From IMG/VR virus record IMGVR_UViG_3300010885_050341, positions 1 to 44,251 of that record: 44,251 nucleotides of DNA; one strand, given 5' to 3'. This stretch comes from a virus. Made by a program: the position numbers and the translations under genes. Below the pieces are notes generated by a model. The model saw only the letters and a list, made by a program, of their open reading frames with translations. It was not told the DNA's origin and searched no databases. Positions 8,507 through 17,189 of this stretch are shown here, piece by piece; the first letter of the stretch is position 1, and every line of letters starts with the position of its first letter.

Positions 8507-8844
8507 CAGATCACCACCGGAGGTTCGCCAACGACAGGCTCAACTTTTACCCAGCGATAGGTCGTTGTATCCAAATACCAGCCGCGACCAGGATACGGTG
8601 GAATAAAAGCACCACTTGGTGCTGCTGACGCATCAAACGTATAATCAATTCCGGCATAGTTATACCGGAAGTTGGCGTTATAGCTTGTCTGCGCCCAGAT
8701 CGTGTCAATGCCAAAAATGCTTTGCAGATATGCAATTCCGACAGGTTCGCTATCTGGAAACGGCAAATTTCCAATAGAACTATTGTCCACGACAAGCACT
8801 TGTTTCACGACGTTGTTCTGATCAAGTTCAGCAAAATTTGCCAT
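8506..8844 (-). CDS. Conserved phage protein of fibre loci (112 aa)
   Basis: Starts MANFAELDQNNVVKQVLVVD, a recurrent opening of small proteins in cyanophage-like and other phages, and ends with a Pro/Trp-rich segment (FIPPYPGRGWYLDTTTYRWV). Aromatic residues and the pattern PPYPG.GW.LD suggest a small beta domain. Its function is not established. It sits between a glycine-rich adhesin and the cupin in an apparent operon, so a virion accessory or fibre-assembly role is inferred. Confidence 0.6.
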   Translation of the reverse strand: MANFAELDQNNVVKQVLVVDNSSIGNLPFPDSEPVGIAYLQSIFGIDTIWAQTSYNANFRYNYAGIDYTFDASAAPSGAFIPPYPGRGWYLDTTTYRWVKVEPVVGEPPVVI

Positions 8845-8852
8845 GTTTCACC

Positions 8853-9716
8853 TTATTGATACAGATAGCGGATGATGACAACACCGGAACCGCCGTTACC
8901 ACCGACAGAGCCACAGCAGCCAAAGTCTTGCCCACCGCCGCCGCCGCCAGAGCCTGTATTGGGAGACCCAGAACCACCGCTAGGTGATCCTGCGTTTCCA
9001 CCCGCACCAGCTCCGCCCCCGCCGCCTGACCCACCAAAGTTTGCTCCACCGCCGCCTCCGCCGCCAGCATATGCAACGGATGACCCGCTAATAGAGTTTG
9101 ATGTAGAGGAGCCGCCATTGGCTCCACCCTTTATCGTTACACCAGATGCCGTAATAGATGCGCCTACAGAACCGCTACCGCCGCCGCCAGCAGCGCCGTT
9201 GACATTGTCTGTTCTTCCGTTGCCGCCATTATTGCCTTGCCCTGATGTTCCAGCGCCCCCAGTAGTAGTTCCGGCTCGTGGATTACCGCCACCACCTGAC
9301 CCGCCAGATTGAGCAGCAACAGCGTTCCAATTGTCGCAACCAGCACCGCCGCCTGTTGATGTAGTAGAAATAGCTGAAGAGTTAGAACCATTACTGTTTT
9401 GTGATCCACCACTACCAACTGTGACAGTATAGCCCTGAACAGAAACTGATTGTCCTGTCGTGTACTGATAACCACCAGCGCCACCCCCGCCAGCGGGCAG
9501 GGCGGCACCGCCGCCGCCTTGCCCACCACCACCGCCGCCAGCGATGACAAGATAATCAACAGCCTGACCAACAGGAGCATTGGTTACTGTAAACGTGCCT
9601 GTGCCAGTAAACGTATGGATTTTGTAATTACCGCTAGTCGTGATTGTGCCACCCGTTGCTTGGATAAACGGACTAGCAGCCGCAGCCGCGCCAAGCAGCA
9701 TTGAATAAGCAGTCAT
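8853..9716 (-). CDS. Glycine-rich tail fibre/adhesin
   Basis: 287 residues from the ATG at 9716 (MTAYSMLLGAAAAASPFIQA). The open frame extends to 9764, but the 9716 ATG overlaps the upstream stop as TAATG, the usual arrangement in this cluster, so it is chosen. The opening TGGTITTSGNYKIHTFTGTG followed by VDYLVIAGGGGGG is the signature of the phage glycine-rich domain family; long GGxGG runs continue to the C-terminus, which ends GSGVVIIRYLYQ. GC content is clearly higher than in the AT-rich neighbours because of Gly and Ala codons. Likely a host-recognition tip. Confidence 0.77.
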   Translation of the reverse strand: MTAYSMLLGAAAAASPFIQATGGTITTSGNYKIHTFTGTGTFTVTNAPVGQAVDYLVIAGGGGGGQGGGGAALPAGGGGAGGYQYTTGQSVSVQGYTVTVGSGGSQNSNGSNSSAISTTSTGGGAGCDNWNAVAAQSGGSGGGGNPRAGTTTGGAGTSGQGNNGGNGRTDNVNGAAGGGGSGSVGASITASGVTIKGGANGGSSTSNSISGSSVAYAGGGGGGGANFGGSGGGGGAGAGGNAGSPSGGSGSPNTGSGGGGGGQDFGCCGSVGGNGGSGVVIIRYLYQ

Positions 9717-12244
9717 TAGGTTAGTCCCCCGCCTGTGATGACGTAAGTATTGGAACCAACGCAAAGAATTGTGCAGAGGCCATACTGAGCTAATGTACGG
9801 TTGCCAGTATTAGCTGTGCCAACCTGACGAAGCGTGACAGAGCTGCCTTGCGTGATCGTCTGATTGGAGCCGCTATCGTTGTAGATTGAAACAGACTGGC
9901 CAGCCGTCAAAGCAGTTGATGTCGCAACTGTAACTCCACCCGTTGTAATGCTGATGTATTTACCAGCATCGCCTGAGGTCAACGTGTAAGCGCCTCCTTG
10001 GCTGTTTAGCGGAACAGTGCGAACATTGCCAAGTGCATCACTTACACTGCCATAAGTAGTACTAATATCAAAATTAGCAGTTAACGTCCCAGAAACTGTT
10101 AAAGTATTTGACGTTAAAGTCACGGCGGTTTGATAACCGTAAACGTCAATAATATAGTTATTAGCTGGAGTTACAGTAAAGTTAACATTGCTACCAGAAG
10201 TAATAATTACGTCAGTTCCAGGTATCTGCTTAACACCGTTTAAGAATACTTGAACAGCATTAGCAATATAACCACCAGTAATAGCGAAACTATTAGCAGT
10301 ACCGTTTGCAGTAATTTGCTGAGATACAAGCGTATTAACACCATTGGCCATTAACCCAGAAAGCGCATACGTATCAATAACAGCATTAGTTGGTGGCGTT
10401 GTGACGAACTGGAATGTAGAACCGTTCAATCCTGTAATTTCAGTATTGGTAGCAAGCACACCATTCATAAACACAAGCAATGCATTTGACTGATAACCAG
10501 CGGTAAACGTAAAGGTGTTTTGTGTTCCATCAGCAGTAAATGTCTGACGCGACATTAAACCACTAGTTGTTCCACCACCAGCAGCAGTAGACCAATAAAC
10601 AGACGAGCCATTAGAAGTTAATACCTGACCCGATGTACCGTTTGAACTATTGGCAGTCATTGCGCCAGTAATTACAAAATTATTTACTGATATTGACTGA
10701 CCATTAGTAAACCCACCGCTAGCGCCAGTAGTCCAATATACCGAAGTACCATTAGAAGCCAAATATTGGCCAGCAGTACCAAAACCGCCATTAGCAGAAA
10801 CGCCAGCTGTTGTGCCGATTACTAAATTACCGCTATGGGTGTGAACCCCAGATATTGTATATGAGCCAGAAGTATTAACATAAGAAGCAGCTGCAACACC
10901 ACCTAGATATGATGTATTGTTAGCGGTTAATGCGTTATTTACATTAAGATTAGATTCTGTTTTACCATTGAGGTAAGTTGCAGCATTAGCAGTTAATGTA
11001 GCAACGTTTGACGAGAGCCCAGCAGTCGTTTGATAGTTTGCTAAATTGTTCGTTAGGTTTGTAGCCGTTACGTAGTTAGAAAGATTACCTGATAGCTGTG
11101 CATTAGATACAACGTTAGCAGCGGATACTGTTCCTACAAAAGAAGTATTGTTAGCTGTCAATGTAGCTACGTTTGCAGACAATCCAGCAGTAGTTTGATA
11201 GTTGGCTAGATTGTTTGTTAAATTAGTTGCTGTAACATAATTTGCTAGGTTACCAGATAGTTGAGCATTAGAAACAACATTAGCAGCTGATACAGAACCA
11301 ACAAAACTAGTGTTATTTGAAGTCAGTGCATTGTTAACGTTGAGATTAGATTCTGTTTTACCATTGAGATAAGTTGCAGCGTTTGCAGTGAGGGTAGCAA
11401 CGTTTGCTGATAAGCCAGCGCTAGTTTGGTAATTAGCTAAATTGTTCGTTAGGTTTGTAGCCGTTACGTAGTTAGAAAGATTACCTGATAGCTGTGCATT
11501 AGATACAACGTTAGCAGCGGATACTGTTCCTACAAAATTAGTATTGTTTGATGTAAGAGCTTGACCAGAAAAATATGTTGAATTTGCTACTAAAGAACCG
11601 TTAATTGAAATAGCGCTACTATTAGCAACAACATTTTGAGATGTGTTACCAATTGTTACAAAAGTGTTTACTGTAATTTTACCAGTAAATGCTGGGTCAG
11701 ATATTGTAGCATAATTAGCTAAGTTATTAGAAAGATTAAACGATGTTACGTAATTAACGAGATTACCAGATAGTTGCGCATTAGATACAACGTTAGCAGC
11801 TGATACTGAACCAACGAATGATGTATTATTAGCAGTATCTGACCAATACGGAGTTGAACCATTTGAAACTAATACTTGACCAGTATTACCTGGTAGCCCA
11901 TTTGCATTTAATTCACCATTTAATATAAGACCATTATTAGCAGTAACAATTCCGGAAAAAGTTGCTTCATACGCATCGATATATGTGTTTGATCCGCCAT
12001 AAGAAGTAACACTGAATGCTGTAGAATTTATATTAACATTTGTATTTAAATTACCAACGCTAATTGCTGGTGTTATAATAACATCTGGTGCTATTGTAGT
12101 TAAAACTTGTGTATTTCCAACAGTAATGCTACTAGTATTAGCAAACAATGCGTTTGCGTTTGAATCCACTGCACCATCAAGCTCTTGAAGAGTTTGTATA
12201 GTCAAATATTCGGATGTTAAAAATGATACTTGATTTGTAGTCAT
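9716..12244 (-). CDS. Long repeat-containing tail fibre
   Basis: 842 residues. An N-terminal segment (MTTNQVSFLTSEYLTIQTLQ) is followed by tandem modules of the form SAANVVSNAQLSGNL.NYVT, NLTNNLANYQTTAGLSANVA, TANNTSFVG; at least four degenerate copies are present, two of them with 102 nt of identical DNA. Then come ANGGFGTAGQYLASNGTSVY-type units and two related beta domains (FTFTAGYQSNALLVFMNGVL and FAITGGYIANAVQVFLNGVK) of a kind often seen in phage fibres. Both ends overlap neighbours by one base (TAATG). The repeats probably form a trimeric shaft. Part of it is homologous to the fibre at 24928-26394. Confidence 0.85.
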   Translation of the reverse strand: MTTNQVSFLTSEYLTIQTLQELDGAVDSNANALFANTSSITVGNTQVLTTIAPDVIITPAISVGNLNTNVNINSTAFSVTSYGGSNTYIDAYEATFSGIVTANNGLILNGELNANGLPGNTGQVLVSNGSTPYWSDTANNTSFVGSVSAANVVSNAQLSGNLVNYVTSFNLSNNLANYATISDPAFTGKITVNTFVTIGNTSQNVVANSSAISINGSLVANSTYFSGQALTSNNTNFVGTVSAANVVSNAQLSGNLSNYVTATNLTNNLANYQTSAGLSANVATLTANAATYLNGKTESNLNVNNALTSNNTSFVGSVSAANVVSNAQLSGNLANYVTATNLTNNLANYQTTAGLSANVATLTANNTSFVGTVSAANVVSNAQLSGNLSNYVTATNLTNNLANYQTTAGLSSNVATLTANAATYLNGKTESNLNVNNALTANNTSYLGGVAAASYVNTSGSYTISGVHTHSGNLVIGTTAGVSANGGFGTAGQYLASNGTSVYWTTGASGGFTNGQSISVNNFVITGAMTANSSNGTSGQVLTSNGSSVYWSTAAGGGTTSGLMSRQTFTADGTQNTFTFTAGYQSNALLVFMNGVLATNTEITGLNGSTFQFVTTPPTNAVIDTYALSGLMANGVNTLVSQQITANGTANSFAITGGYIANAVQVFLNGVKQIPGTDVIITSGSNVNFTVTPANNYIIDVYGYQTAVTLTSNTLTVSGTLTANFDISTTYGSVSDALGNVRTVPLNSQGGAYTLTSGDAGKYISITTGGVTVATSTALTAGQSVSIYNDSGSNQTITQGSSVTLRQVGTANTGNRTLAQYGLCTILCVGSNTYVITGGGLT
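11040..11141. repeat. 102-nt direct repeat, copy 1
   Basis: By eye every base matches 11436-11537. The two copies are 396 nt apart (132 codons, in frame) inside the long fibre gene. Confidence 0.85.
11436..11537. repeat. 102-nt direct repeat, copy 2
   Basis: Identical to 11040-11141; flanking sequence on both sides diverges, so the identity is sharply bounded. Confidence 0.85.
11553..11837. repeat. 285-nt segment shared with the fibre at 25721-26005
   Basis: Collinear, same length and same frame as 25721-26005 in a different fibre gene. Similarity is high but not perfect (differences scattered, many at synonymous sites). Indicates a duplicated or exchanged fibre module. Confidence 0.75.
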
Positions 12245-13653
12245 TATACTTTAACCGTTCTTGGGCCAGTTTGATCGAATATTGTACCAATGCTTGTATT
12301 ACCAACATAAATTAAAGTATCCGTAACTCTAATTAAAGTATTACCATTATTAATAGATATACCAACTGGGTTATTAATTGTAAACCCACCAGTTATTGAA
12401 GTATTTGTTGGCAATAATTGTCCAATATGAGAATCAAATATTCCTCCATTAAAGGGTCCTTCATTAGAAGATCGTTTAATAGTTCCTGCACTAAATGTGC
12501 CTGATCTAGCGTTTACAGCACTGGTGTTTAATTTTTTAAATCCAAGGATAGTTGTAAACGATGTACTTGGTACTACAGAAGCTATTAAAAATTTCCCATT
12601 TATTGTAAATGTTTGCGTACCACAAATAAACGAGTTTGGAGTTAACCCAGTTATATCAACAGTATCACCAACTGATAATGTATGACCAGGATAAGTAAAC
12701 GTCATTGAAATACTACCTTGGAAATAAAATTCGATACCAGGTATCGAATAACTTTTGTTAAACATATTTAAAGTTAAATCCGATGGTCCATTAGTGTAAG
12801 AAAACGCTGTTGAATTAATCACATTTGCGGTTGAACCAGTAGTAGAAAAAGGAATTATTGTAGTGCCTTTAGTAGGAGTAAATTTAGGAATAAAAATTTG
12901 CGTTCCGTTTGCAAATTCATGTGATCCAGTAGTAACAACTGTTGCAACACCATTTGCTCTTTGAATTGTCTTAATATTACGATCTCCTGTAGATGCTTTA
13001 TAATTACCAATCGGGATAGTAAAAGATACAGTATTTGCAGTTGGTATATCTAAAATATTAAACCCACTCTTATAACTAACACTATAATTTTCTGTATTAA
13101 GAGTGTTAAGCGAACTATTAATAATAATTTTAGAATTTAAAATTTTCGTAAGCCCATGCGCAGTCGTTGTTTGTATTGTAGCTTTACCAGTTGAATCTAT
13201 ATTTGCACTATAAATTGTAAATGTCGAAGTTCCACCTGTTGTATCAATAAGGGTATTAACAGTAGAATTACCAACAAATATGATTCTTGGCGAAAGGCTA
13301 GAATTACTAATTGTATTTGAAACAGAGATATATGTCGTATTAACAACAGTATTTACTGCACTGTTACCAGCAAACAAAGATGTTGAATTAATAGAAGCAT
13401 TTACTGTAGAGTTACCAACGGAAATACCATTGGCAATAGTAACGCTATTTGCTGCAAGCGTTTCTGCTGAAAGGTTTTTTTGAGACGCACCAACAATAAT
13501 TGAGCTCGTACCATTTGACGTGTAAAGAAGTCCATCTGCCATATTAAGGGCAAACTCACCTGGGGCGATATACGAGGTGTTTGATGGATTCGAAACGTTA
13601 GGTGTACGTCCAGAAACGGAAGAACGCTTCACCTGAATTCTAGTATTGGCCAT
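12244..13653 (-). CDS. Tail fibre or fibre-connector structural protein
   Basis: 469 residues. The N-terminus MANTRIQVKRSSVSGRTPNV followed by YIAPGEFALNMADGLLYTSN is a family opening common to T4-like marine phage structural proteins, probably the virion-attachment domain. The rest is beta-rich with repeated short strands (VGNSTVNASINSTSL, VGNSTVNTLIDTTG) and a middle domain with HEFANGTQIFIP and HTLSVGDTVDITG strands. Its stop overlaps the start of the 842-residue fibre (TAATG). The upstream gap holds a 16-nt palindrome. Role inferred from the family opening and neighbours. Confidence 0.76.
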   Translation of the reverse strand: MANTRIQVKRSSVSGRTPNVSNPSNTSYIAPGEFALNMADGLLYTSNGTSSIIVGASQKNLSAETLAANSVTIANGISVGNSTVNASINSTSLFAGNSAVNTVVNTTYISVSNTISNSSLSPRIIFVGNSTVNTLIDTTGGTSTFTIYSANIDSTGKATIQTTTAHGLTKILNSKIIINSSLNTLNTENYSVSYKSGFNILDIPTANTVSFTIPIGNYKASTGDRNIKTIQRANGVATVVTTGSHEFANGTQIFIPKFTPTKGTTIIPFSTTGSTANVINSTAFSYTNGPSDLTLNMFNKSYSIPGIEFYFQGSISMTFTYPGHTLSVGDTVDITGLTPNSFICGTQTFTINGKFLIASVVPSTSFTTILGFKKLNTSAVNARSGTFSAGTIKRSSNEGPFNGGIFDSHIGQLLPTNTSITGGFTINNPVGISINNGNTLIRVTDTLIYVGNTSIGTIFDQTGPRTVKV

Positions 13654-13668
13654 ATGGCTCCTTTACAG

Positions 13669-13684
13669 CTCAGTATATACTGAG
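13669..13684. repeat. Perfect 16-nt palindrome between two genes
   Basis: CTCAGTATATACTGAG lies one base beyond the stop of the coiled-coil gene and 15 nt before the next start. It could fold as an RNA hairpin in the intergenic leader. There is no following T run on the minus strand, so a Rho-independent terminator is unlikely; an RNA-processing or stabilising hairpin or a protein site is possible. Confidence 0.5.
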
Positions 13685-13685
13685 A

Positions 13686-14165
13686 TTAAAAAATATCTTC
13701 TTCGGTCATTTTAGCCTCATTTGGGCGTTTAACAACCTTTTTCTTATTTATAGTTTTTAAAGATTCGTTTTCATCGTTTATTATTTTCATTTCAGCGTTT
13801 TGGCGCTCAATTTCTCGTTCTAAATCTTTAATACGAGAATTAGCATTATTTAATTCGTTTTGAACTTTTGTTTTTTCATTAAAAACATTATGGTGTTCAG
13901 AAGTTTTTCTATTCGAATCTTCTATAGCTCTATCGAGTTGACTACTCAACGATTTATTTTCAATACTAAGTTTTTCTAAACTACTCAAAACTTCGTTCTT
14001 TAAGTTTTCAGAAGCTTCTAATTGACTTGTAATCAATTCAAGTCGATCGGAAGTTATTTTATTTCTAACTTCCAGATCGATCGTTTTCCTAACATACTCG
14101 ATGAATAAAAACTCTTGACGTTGTGCAAATAATAGGTTATAATTAGACTGTTCGTTTGAATCCAT
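13686..14165 (-). CDS. Coiled-coil protein of the fibre cluster
   Basis: 159 residues, highly charged and helical. Heptad-like leucines/isoleucines run from about residue 35 to 135 (LELITSQLEASENLKNEVLS, then IKDLEREIERQNAEMKI), ending with a basic patch KKKVVKRPNEAK and an acidic tail MTEEDIF. It is unlike its beta-rich neighbours. I do not recognise a family. A rod-like spacer, fibritin-like element or fibre assembly factor is possible by position. A T4-late-type TATAAATA lies inside its coding sequence, about 90 nt ahead of the next gene. Confidence 0.65.
   Translation of the reverse strand: MDSNEQSNYNLLFAQRQEFLFIEYVRKTIDLEVRNKITSDRLELITSQLEASENLKNEVLSSLEKLSIENKSLSSQLDRAIEDSNRKTSEHHNVFNEKTKVQNELNNANSRIKDLEREIERQNAEMKIINDENESLKTINKKKVVKRPNEAKMTEEDIF
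13745..13752 (-). promoter_or_regulatory. Intragenic T4-type late promoter motif (TATAAATA)
   Basis: Exact late consensus on the minus strand, inside the coiled-coil gene and about 90 nt before the ATG at 13653. Could give separate late transcription of the 469- and 842-residue fibres. The motif is AT-rich and could occur by chance. Confidence 0.45.
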
Positions 14166-14183
14166 AATATAGTAACCTTATCG

Positions 14184-15971
14184 TTAGAACGTACCGCCAT
14201 CCAATGCATCATACACCAATGCAGTGCCGTTAGATTGTAGGACGTAACCAGTGGTTCCTAGAGTTAATTCATTATAACCATTTGTCGAATTCCCAACAAG
14301 AATAGCATTATTAGTTACAGTAGCTTTACCAGTACCGCCAGAAGTTCCTGGTAGTGCAGTCGACAGCGATAATGTGTTAGCTACGAAATTAACACCAACT
14401 GAGCTATTTGCAGTAATTTGAACATTAGAGCTATTAGCAACGAACCCTTTACCGCTATTAAGATATGCTTTTAATGTGCCTTGATTAGTAAAATCAACAG
14501 TTGTTGTTGGTTCAGTCGTGGTTGTGAAGAGCTTGAATAAGCCATCAGCATGGTCACGAGCAAGACCAGCAAAGTTTGTTGTGCCGTATGTTGCATAGAA
14601 ACCAGAGTCAAGAGTATCTGCAGAGTTATTAGCGGCAACAGCAATCATGTTGTCCTTAACAACTAGATTGTTTGTATTAACAGTGCTTAGTGTACCATTA
14701 ATTGTCAAATTACCAGAAATAACAGCATCAGCAACTTTAAGCGTTGCAGATGTTGCATCGATATTAGCACCAGTAAATGTTATTTTGGTTGTATTAGCAA
14801 TAAAGTTCGTGCTAATATTATAAGAATTCGATGCGTAGCTAGTTGTTGTATTTGTAGCTACAGAATTTATTGTATTGGCGAGGATAGAGCCATTAAACGT
14901 GATTGTATTAGAAAACGTTTGCGTATTGGTCCAAGAATATTGAGCGCCTTGGTCAACACCAGCAACGCTAGTCCAATATAGAGCCGAACCATTAGAAGCA
15001 AGAAGCTGGCCAGCAGTACCTATGCTACCATTTGCAGTAATACCAACTGTATTAGCGATAGTGATAGAAGAGTCGGTAATACGTAAACGTTCGTTAGCTG
15101 CAAGCCCGCCACCAGTGAAAAAATTAATGTATTTTGAAGCAGTATTAGTGCCGATAGAAAGGTTTCCACCGCCAGTATAAAGATACCCGTCATTCGCGCC
15201 ATTAATTGTCCATTGAGCATTTGACCAACCAGAACTATTGATACCCATATCAACGAAAACAGCATAAGCAGCGACATCATTATAAAGCGCAAGGTCCATC
15301 GAAGCAGATGCGCCAGTATTAGAATTTTGACCTGCTATTTGAAGGTAACTATTGATATTACCTTGGTTTTCTTGCGTAGCTTGAAGGTCAGAAATATATC
15401 CAAGATGAACGTGTGAAGTAGTATTACCAACAAAAATATCACCTGTATCTTTATTGTAAGTAAAGTTCGTAGTACCAGCTAATACACCAGAGTCGTTATA
15501 TTGGAACTGTCCGTTTGAACCCTGTGGATTTGAAGCAGCGGCTGTTTTACCATCTACGTAAGTTTTAATAGCCCAAGATGTAACAAGTTCGTTATTAGAA
15601 GCACCTGTACCATTTACACCAAGAACAGTAGAATTTGCAAATTTTGAAATAGCATTAACGAAAGCGTTGTTGCCCGTAGCACCGCTTCCATTAGAAGGAA
15701 CAATTGTTAAACCCTGCGTAAAGGTATTTGTAGTGAAAGAGTTGGCGTCTGTAATAACAACAGCATTAGAAGTTGTTACGCCTGGATTACCAGCTTGGTG
15801 TAAGTAAGGGTACTTACCACCAGCGATACGATAACTAGTTCCAGATCCATCTGGAGCTCCAACGAATAACGAATTAGAAGTACTTTCTGATGAAAACGCT
15901 AATTCGCCGTTTGACAAACCAGTTGGCGTAGCAGTTGCAGTACTTCTTTTAATTTGAATTTTATTAGACAT
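14184..15971 (-). CDS. Tail fibre with N-terminal attachment domain and repeat modules
   Basis: 595 residues. The N-terminus (MSNKIQIKRSTATATPTGLS, then NGELAFSSESTSNSLFVGAP) is the same attachment-type opening as in the 469-residue gene: ..IQIKRS....P..L..GELAF. Later modules include GQFQYNDSGVLAGTTNFTYN, GTAGQLLASNGSALYWTS, and YSWTNTQTFSNTITFNGSIL, which are shared with the 307- and 842-residue fibres. The C-terminal part GTSGGTGKATVTNNAILVGN ... YVLQSNGTALVYDALDGG is typical of fibre repeats and ends DGGTF like the small gene just upstream. A TATAAATA late promoter lies 23 nt upstream. Confidence 0.8.
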   Translation of the reverse strand: MSNKIQIKRSTATATPTGLSNGELAFSSESTSNSLFVGAPDGSGTSYRIAGGKYPYLHQAGNPGVTTSNAVVITDANSFTTNTFTQGLTIVPSNGSGATGNNAFVNAISKFANSTVLGVNGTGASNNELVTSWAIKTYVDGKTAAASNPQGSNGQFQYNDSGVLAGTTNFTYNKDTGDIFVGNTTSHVHLGYISDLQATQENQGNINSYLQIAGQNSNTGASASMDLALYNDVAAYAVFVDMGINSSGWSNAQWTINGANDGYLYTGGGNLSIGTNTASKYINFFTGGGLAANERLRITDSSITIANTVGITANGSIGTAGQLLASNGSALYWTSVAGVDQGAQYSWTNTQTFSNTITFNGSILANTINSVATNTTTSYASNSYNISTNFIANTTKITFTGANIDATSATLKVADAVISGNLTINGTLSTVNTNNLVVKDNMIAVAANNSADTLDSGFYATYGTTNFAGLARDHADGLFKLFTTTTEPTTTVDFTNQGTLKAYLNSGKGFVANSSNVQITANSSVGVNFVANTLSLSTALPGTSGGTGKATVTNNAILVGNSTNGYNELTLGTTGYVLQSNGTALVYDALDGGTF

Positions 15972-15993
15972 TTGGGCTCGGTCCTTTTTTATC

Positions 15994-16001
15994 TATTTAT
16001 A
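15994..16001 (-). promoter_or_regulatory. T4-type late promoter (TATAAATA)
   Basis: Exact TATAAATAG on the minus strand in the short gap between the 88-residue gene and the 595-residue fibre, with a ribosome site AAGGACC further down. Position and exact match support a gp55/gp33-dependent late promoter. Confidence 0.6.
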
Positions 16002-16003
16002 TT

Positions 16004-16270
16004 TTAAAAGTCCCCACCATCTAAACCTACATTTCCAAAATCAATTTTACGAACCACATATTTGTCAGTATTTGCATTGTATATAAGAGTTGAGCCATCT
16101 AGTTCTGTAGTAGCATCAACGTCCTTTAAATGGTCCAATCTATCTACCCCACCGCTGGTTAAAGTTGGGTTGTTTTTTAATGTTACAGGAGTCGTAGAGT
16201 CGATAATGCCAGCTGTAGCATTAGTCGAAACCTGTATTGTTCTTTTTCTGGCTACTACTACGTTTACCAT
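16004..16270 (-). CDS. Small virion structural protein (88 aa)
   Basis: MVNVVVARKRTIQVSTNATA, then LDHLKDVDATTELDGSTLIY, NANTDKYVVRKI and a final GLDGGDF. The phrase LxxLxDVDAxxxxDGxxLxY is a repeated fibre-type module in T4-like marine phages, commonly found in small proteins or at fibre C-termini. Located directly before the 595-residue fibre in the same transcript, with 2 nt to the 109-residue gene. Structural role inferred. Confidence 0.65.
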   Translation of the reverse strand: MVNVVVARKRTIQVSTNATAGIIDSTTPVTLKNNPTLTSGGVDRLDHLKDVDATTELDGSTLIYNANTDKYVVRKIDFGNVGLDGGDF

Positions 16271-16272
16271 TT

Positions 16273-16602
16273 TTATCTCGTAACTTGAGGCGTAACCGTA
16301 ACAATACCTTCAACAATACGCGAAGTTGTACTGCCATCATTTATTTCTACATCATAAACATATCTACCAGAAGTCATAGCACTGGTTTGGTTCGCAGTCA
16401 ATGAAAGTGTAATCACAGCACTACCTACGTTAATAGAAGTTGTAAAAGTTGCAGTTGCGTTAGTTGATGTATACCACTTTCTAACTTGAGAATTAGCAGT
16501 ATAACCAGACAGTATTAAAGTATCACCGTTCTCGTCAGTTAAGTTGAGATCAGCTGAAAAAGTAGCACCTTGGTCTATTACTAAATTAGCTTTCGTTGCC
16601 AT
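16273..16602 (-). CDS. Virion structural protein, Ig/BppU-like beta domain (109 aa)
   Basis: MATKANLVIDQGATFSADLN followed by LTDENGDTLILSGYTANSQV, RKWYTS, ITLSLTANQT, SGRYVYDVEINDG and EGIVTVTPQVTR. This order (IDQGATF ... LTD..G....L.GYTA..QVRK ... RYVYDVE ... V.EGI..V.P.VT) is a small all-beta family found in tail regions of T4-like marine phages. Its start overlaps the stop of the 195-residue gene. It probably decorates or connects fibre and baseplate; the precise position is unknown. Confidence 0.67.
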   Translation of the reverse strand: MATKANLVIDQGATFSADLNLTDENGDTLILSGYTANSQVRKWYTSTNATATFTTSINVGSAVITLSLTANQTSAMTSGRYVYDVEINDGSTTSRIVEGIVTVTPQVTR

Positions 16603-17189
16603 TAGATATTGAACCTTAAAAACTTAACTGATGTGTTAGTAGAAGTTGGTGTAAAATTAAGTTTTACGTGAGTTGAATTTGCATTAGCGACAAATACACC
16701 TAAAGTACCATTTGAAAGTAAGGTAGCATATTCTGTTGAAAACGCATCGCCACTATTGTGAGTTGTCATAATTTTTGTAGAAACATAAGCGTTTGCATTG
16801 TTATCGATAACATGGACAATATATTCTACAGCTCTATAAGAAGCAAAATCATAGTAATCTATGATAGTGGCTGACGTTCCTGTAGTAGTTGTATTAGAAG
16901 AAGCTGCTATCGATGAGATCGCTGACCAGCTGCCATTAGCATTTAAATAATACTGACCGTTTGACTGTTGCACAGAATTTGCTGTTGAAATTGCAACGTT
17001 AACTGAAGAATTGCCAATAGAAATAGAATTAGCATTAAAGTTACCACTTATAGCAGCATTGCCAACAGCCGTGTTAGTTCCGCCAGCAGTAACAGCATAG
17101 GTAGACATAGCATATGCTAGTTCGTTAGTTCGATTACGCCAATAATCAAACGTATTAGTATTAGCTGTATTTGCTACTGTTACTGTCAT
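16602..17189 (-). CDS. Virion structural protein (195 aa)
   Basis: MTVTVANTANTNTFDYWRNR, with NELAYAMSTYAVT, a short NSISIGNSSVNVAI repeat as in the fibres, and a C-terminal beta domain: DFASYRAVEYIVHV, VSTKIMTTHNSG, STEYATLLSNGTLGVF, VKLNFTPTSTNTSVKFLR. The second half resembles a T4-like cyanophage structural family (YRS.E....V ... K.L..H.G ... TEY....N..LA.F). The stop of the gene upstream (68 aa) overlaps its ATG. Probably a baseplate-to-fibre connector, by position only. Confidence 0.65.
   Translation of the reverse strand: MTVTVANTANTNTFDYWRNRTNELAYAMSTYAVTAGGTNTAVGNAAISGNFNANSISIGNSSVNVAISTANSVQQSNGQYYLNANGSWSAISSIAASSNTTTTGTSATIIDYYDFASYRAVEYIVHVIDNNANAYVSTKIMTTHNSGDAFSTEYATLLSNGTLGVFVANANSTHVKLNFTPTSTNTSVKFLRFNI

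Noticed and set aside
8872-9312. 146-codon plus-strand frame rich in proline, opposite the glycine-rich fibre
   Set aside because: It is the mirror of GGN glycine codons (CCN proline on the other strand); no start context and composition follows the real gene. The same holds for 5158-5376 and other antisense frames in Gly-rich genes.
11040-11837. CRISPR-like array
   Set aside because: Repeats are long, coding and in frame, without unique spacers of fixed length.
9716-12244. Diversity-generating retroelement as an explanation for the repeats
   Set aside because: No reverse transcriptase, no template repeat with adenine-directed changes; differences are scattered or absent, as expected for duplication and conversion.
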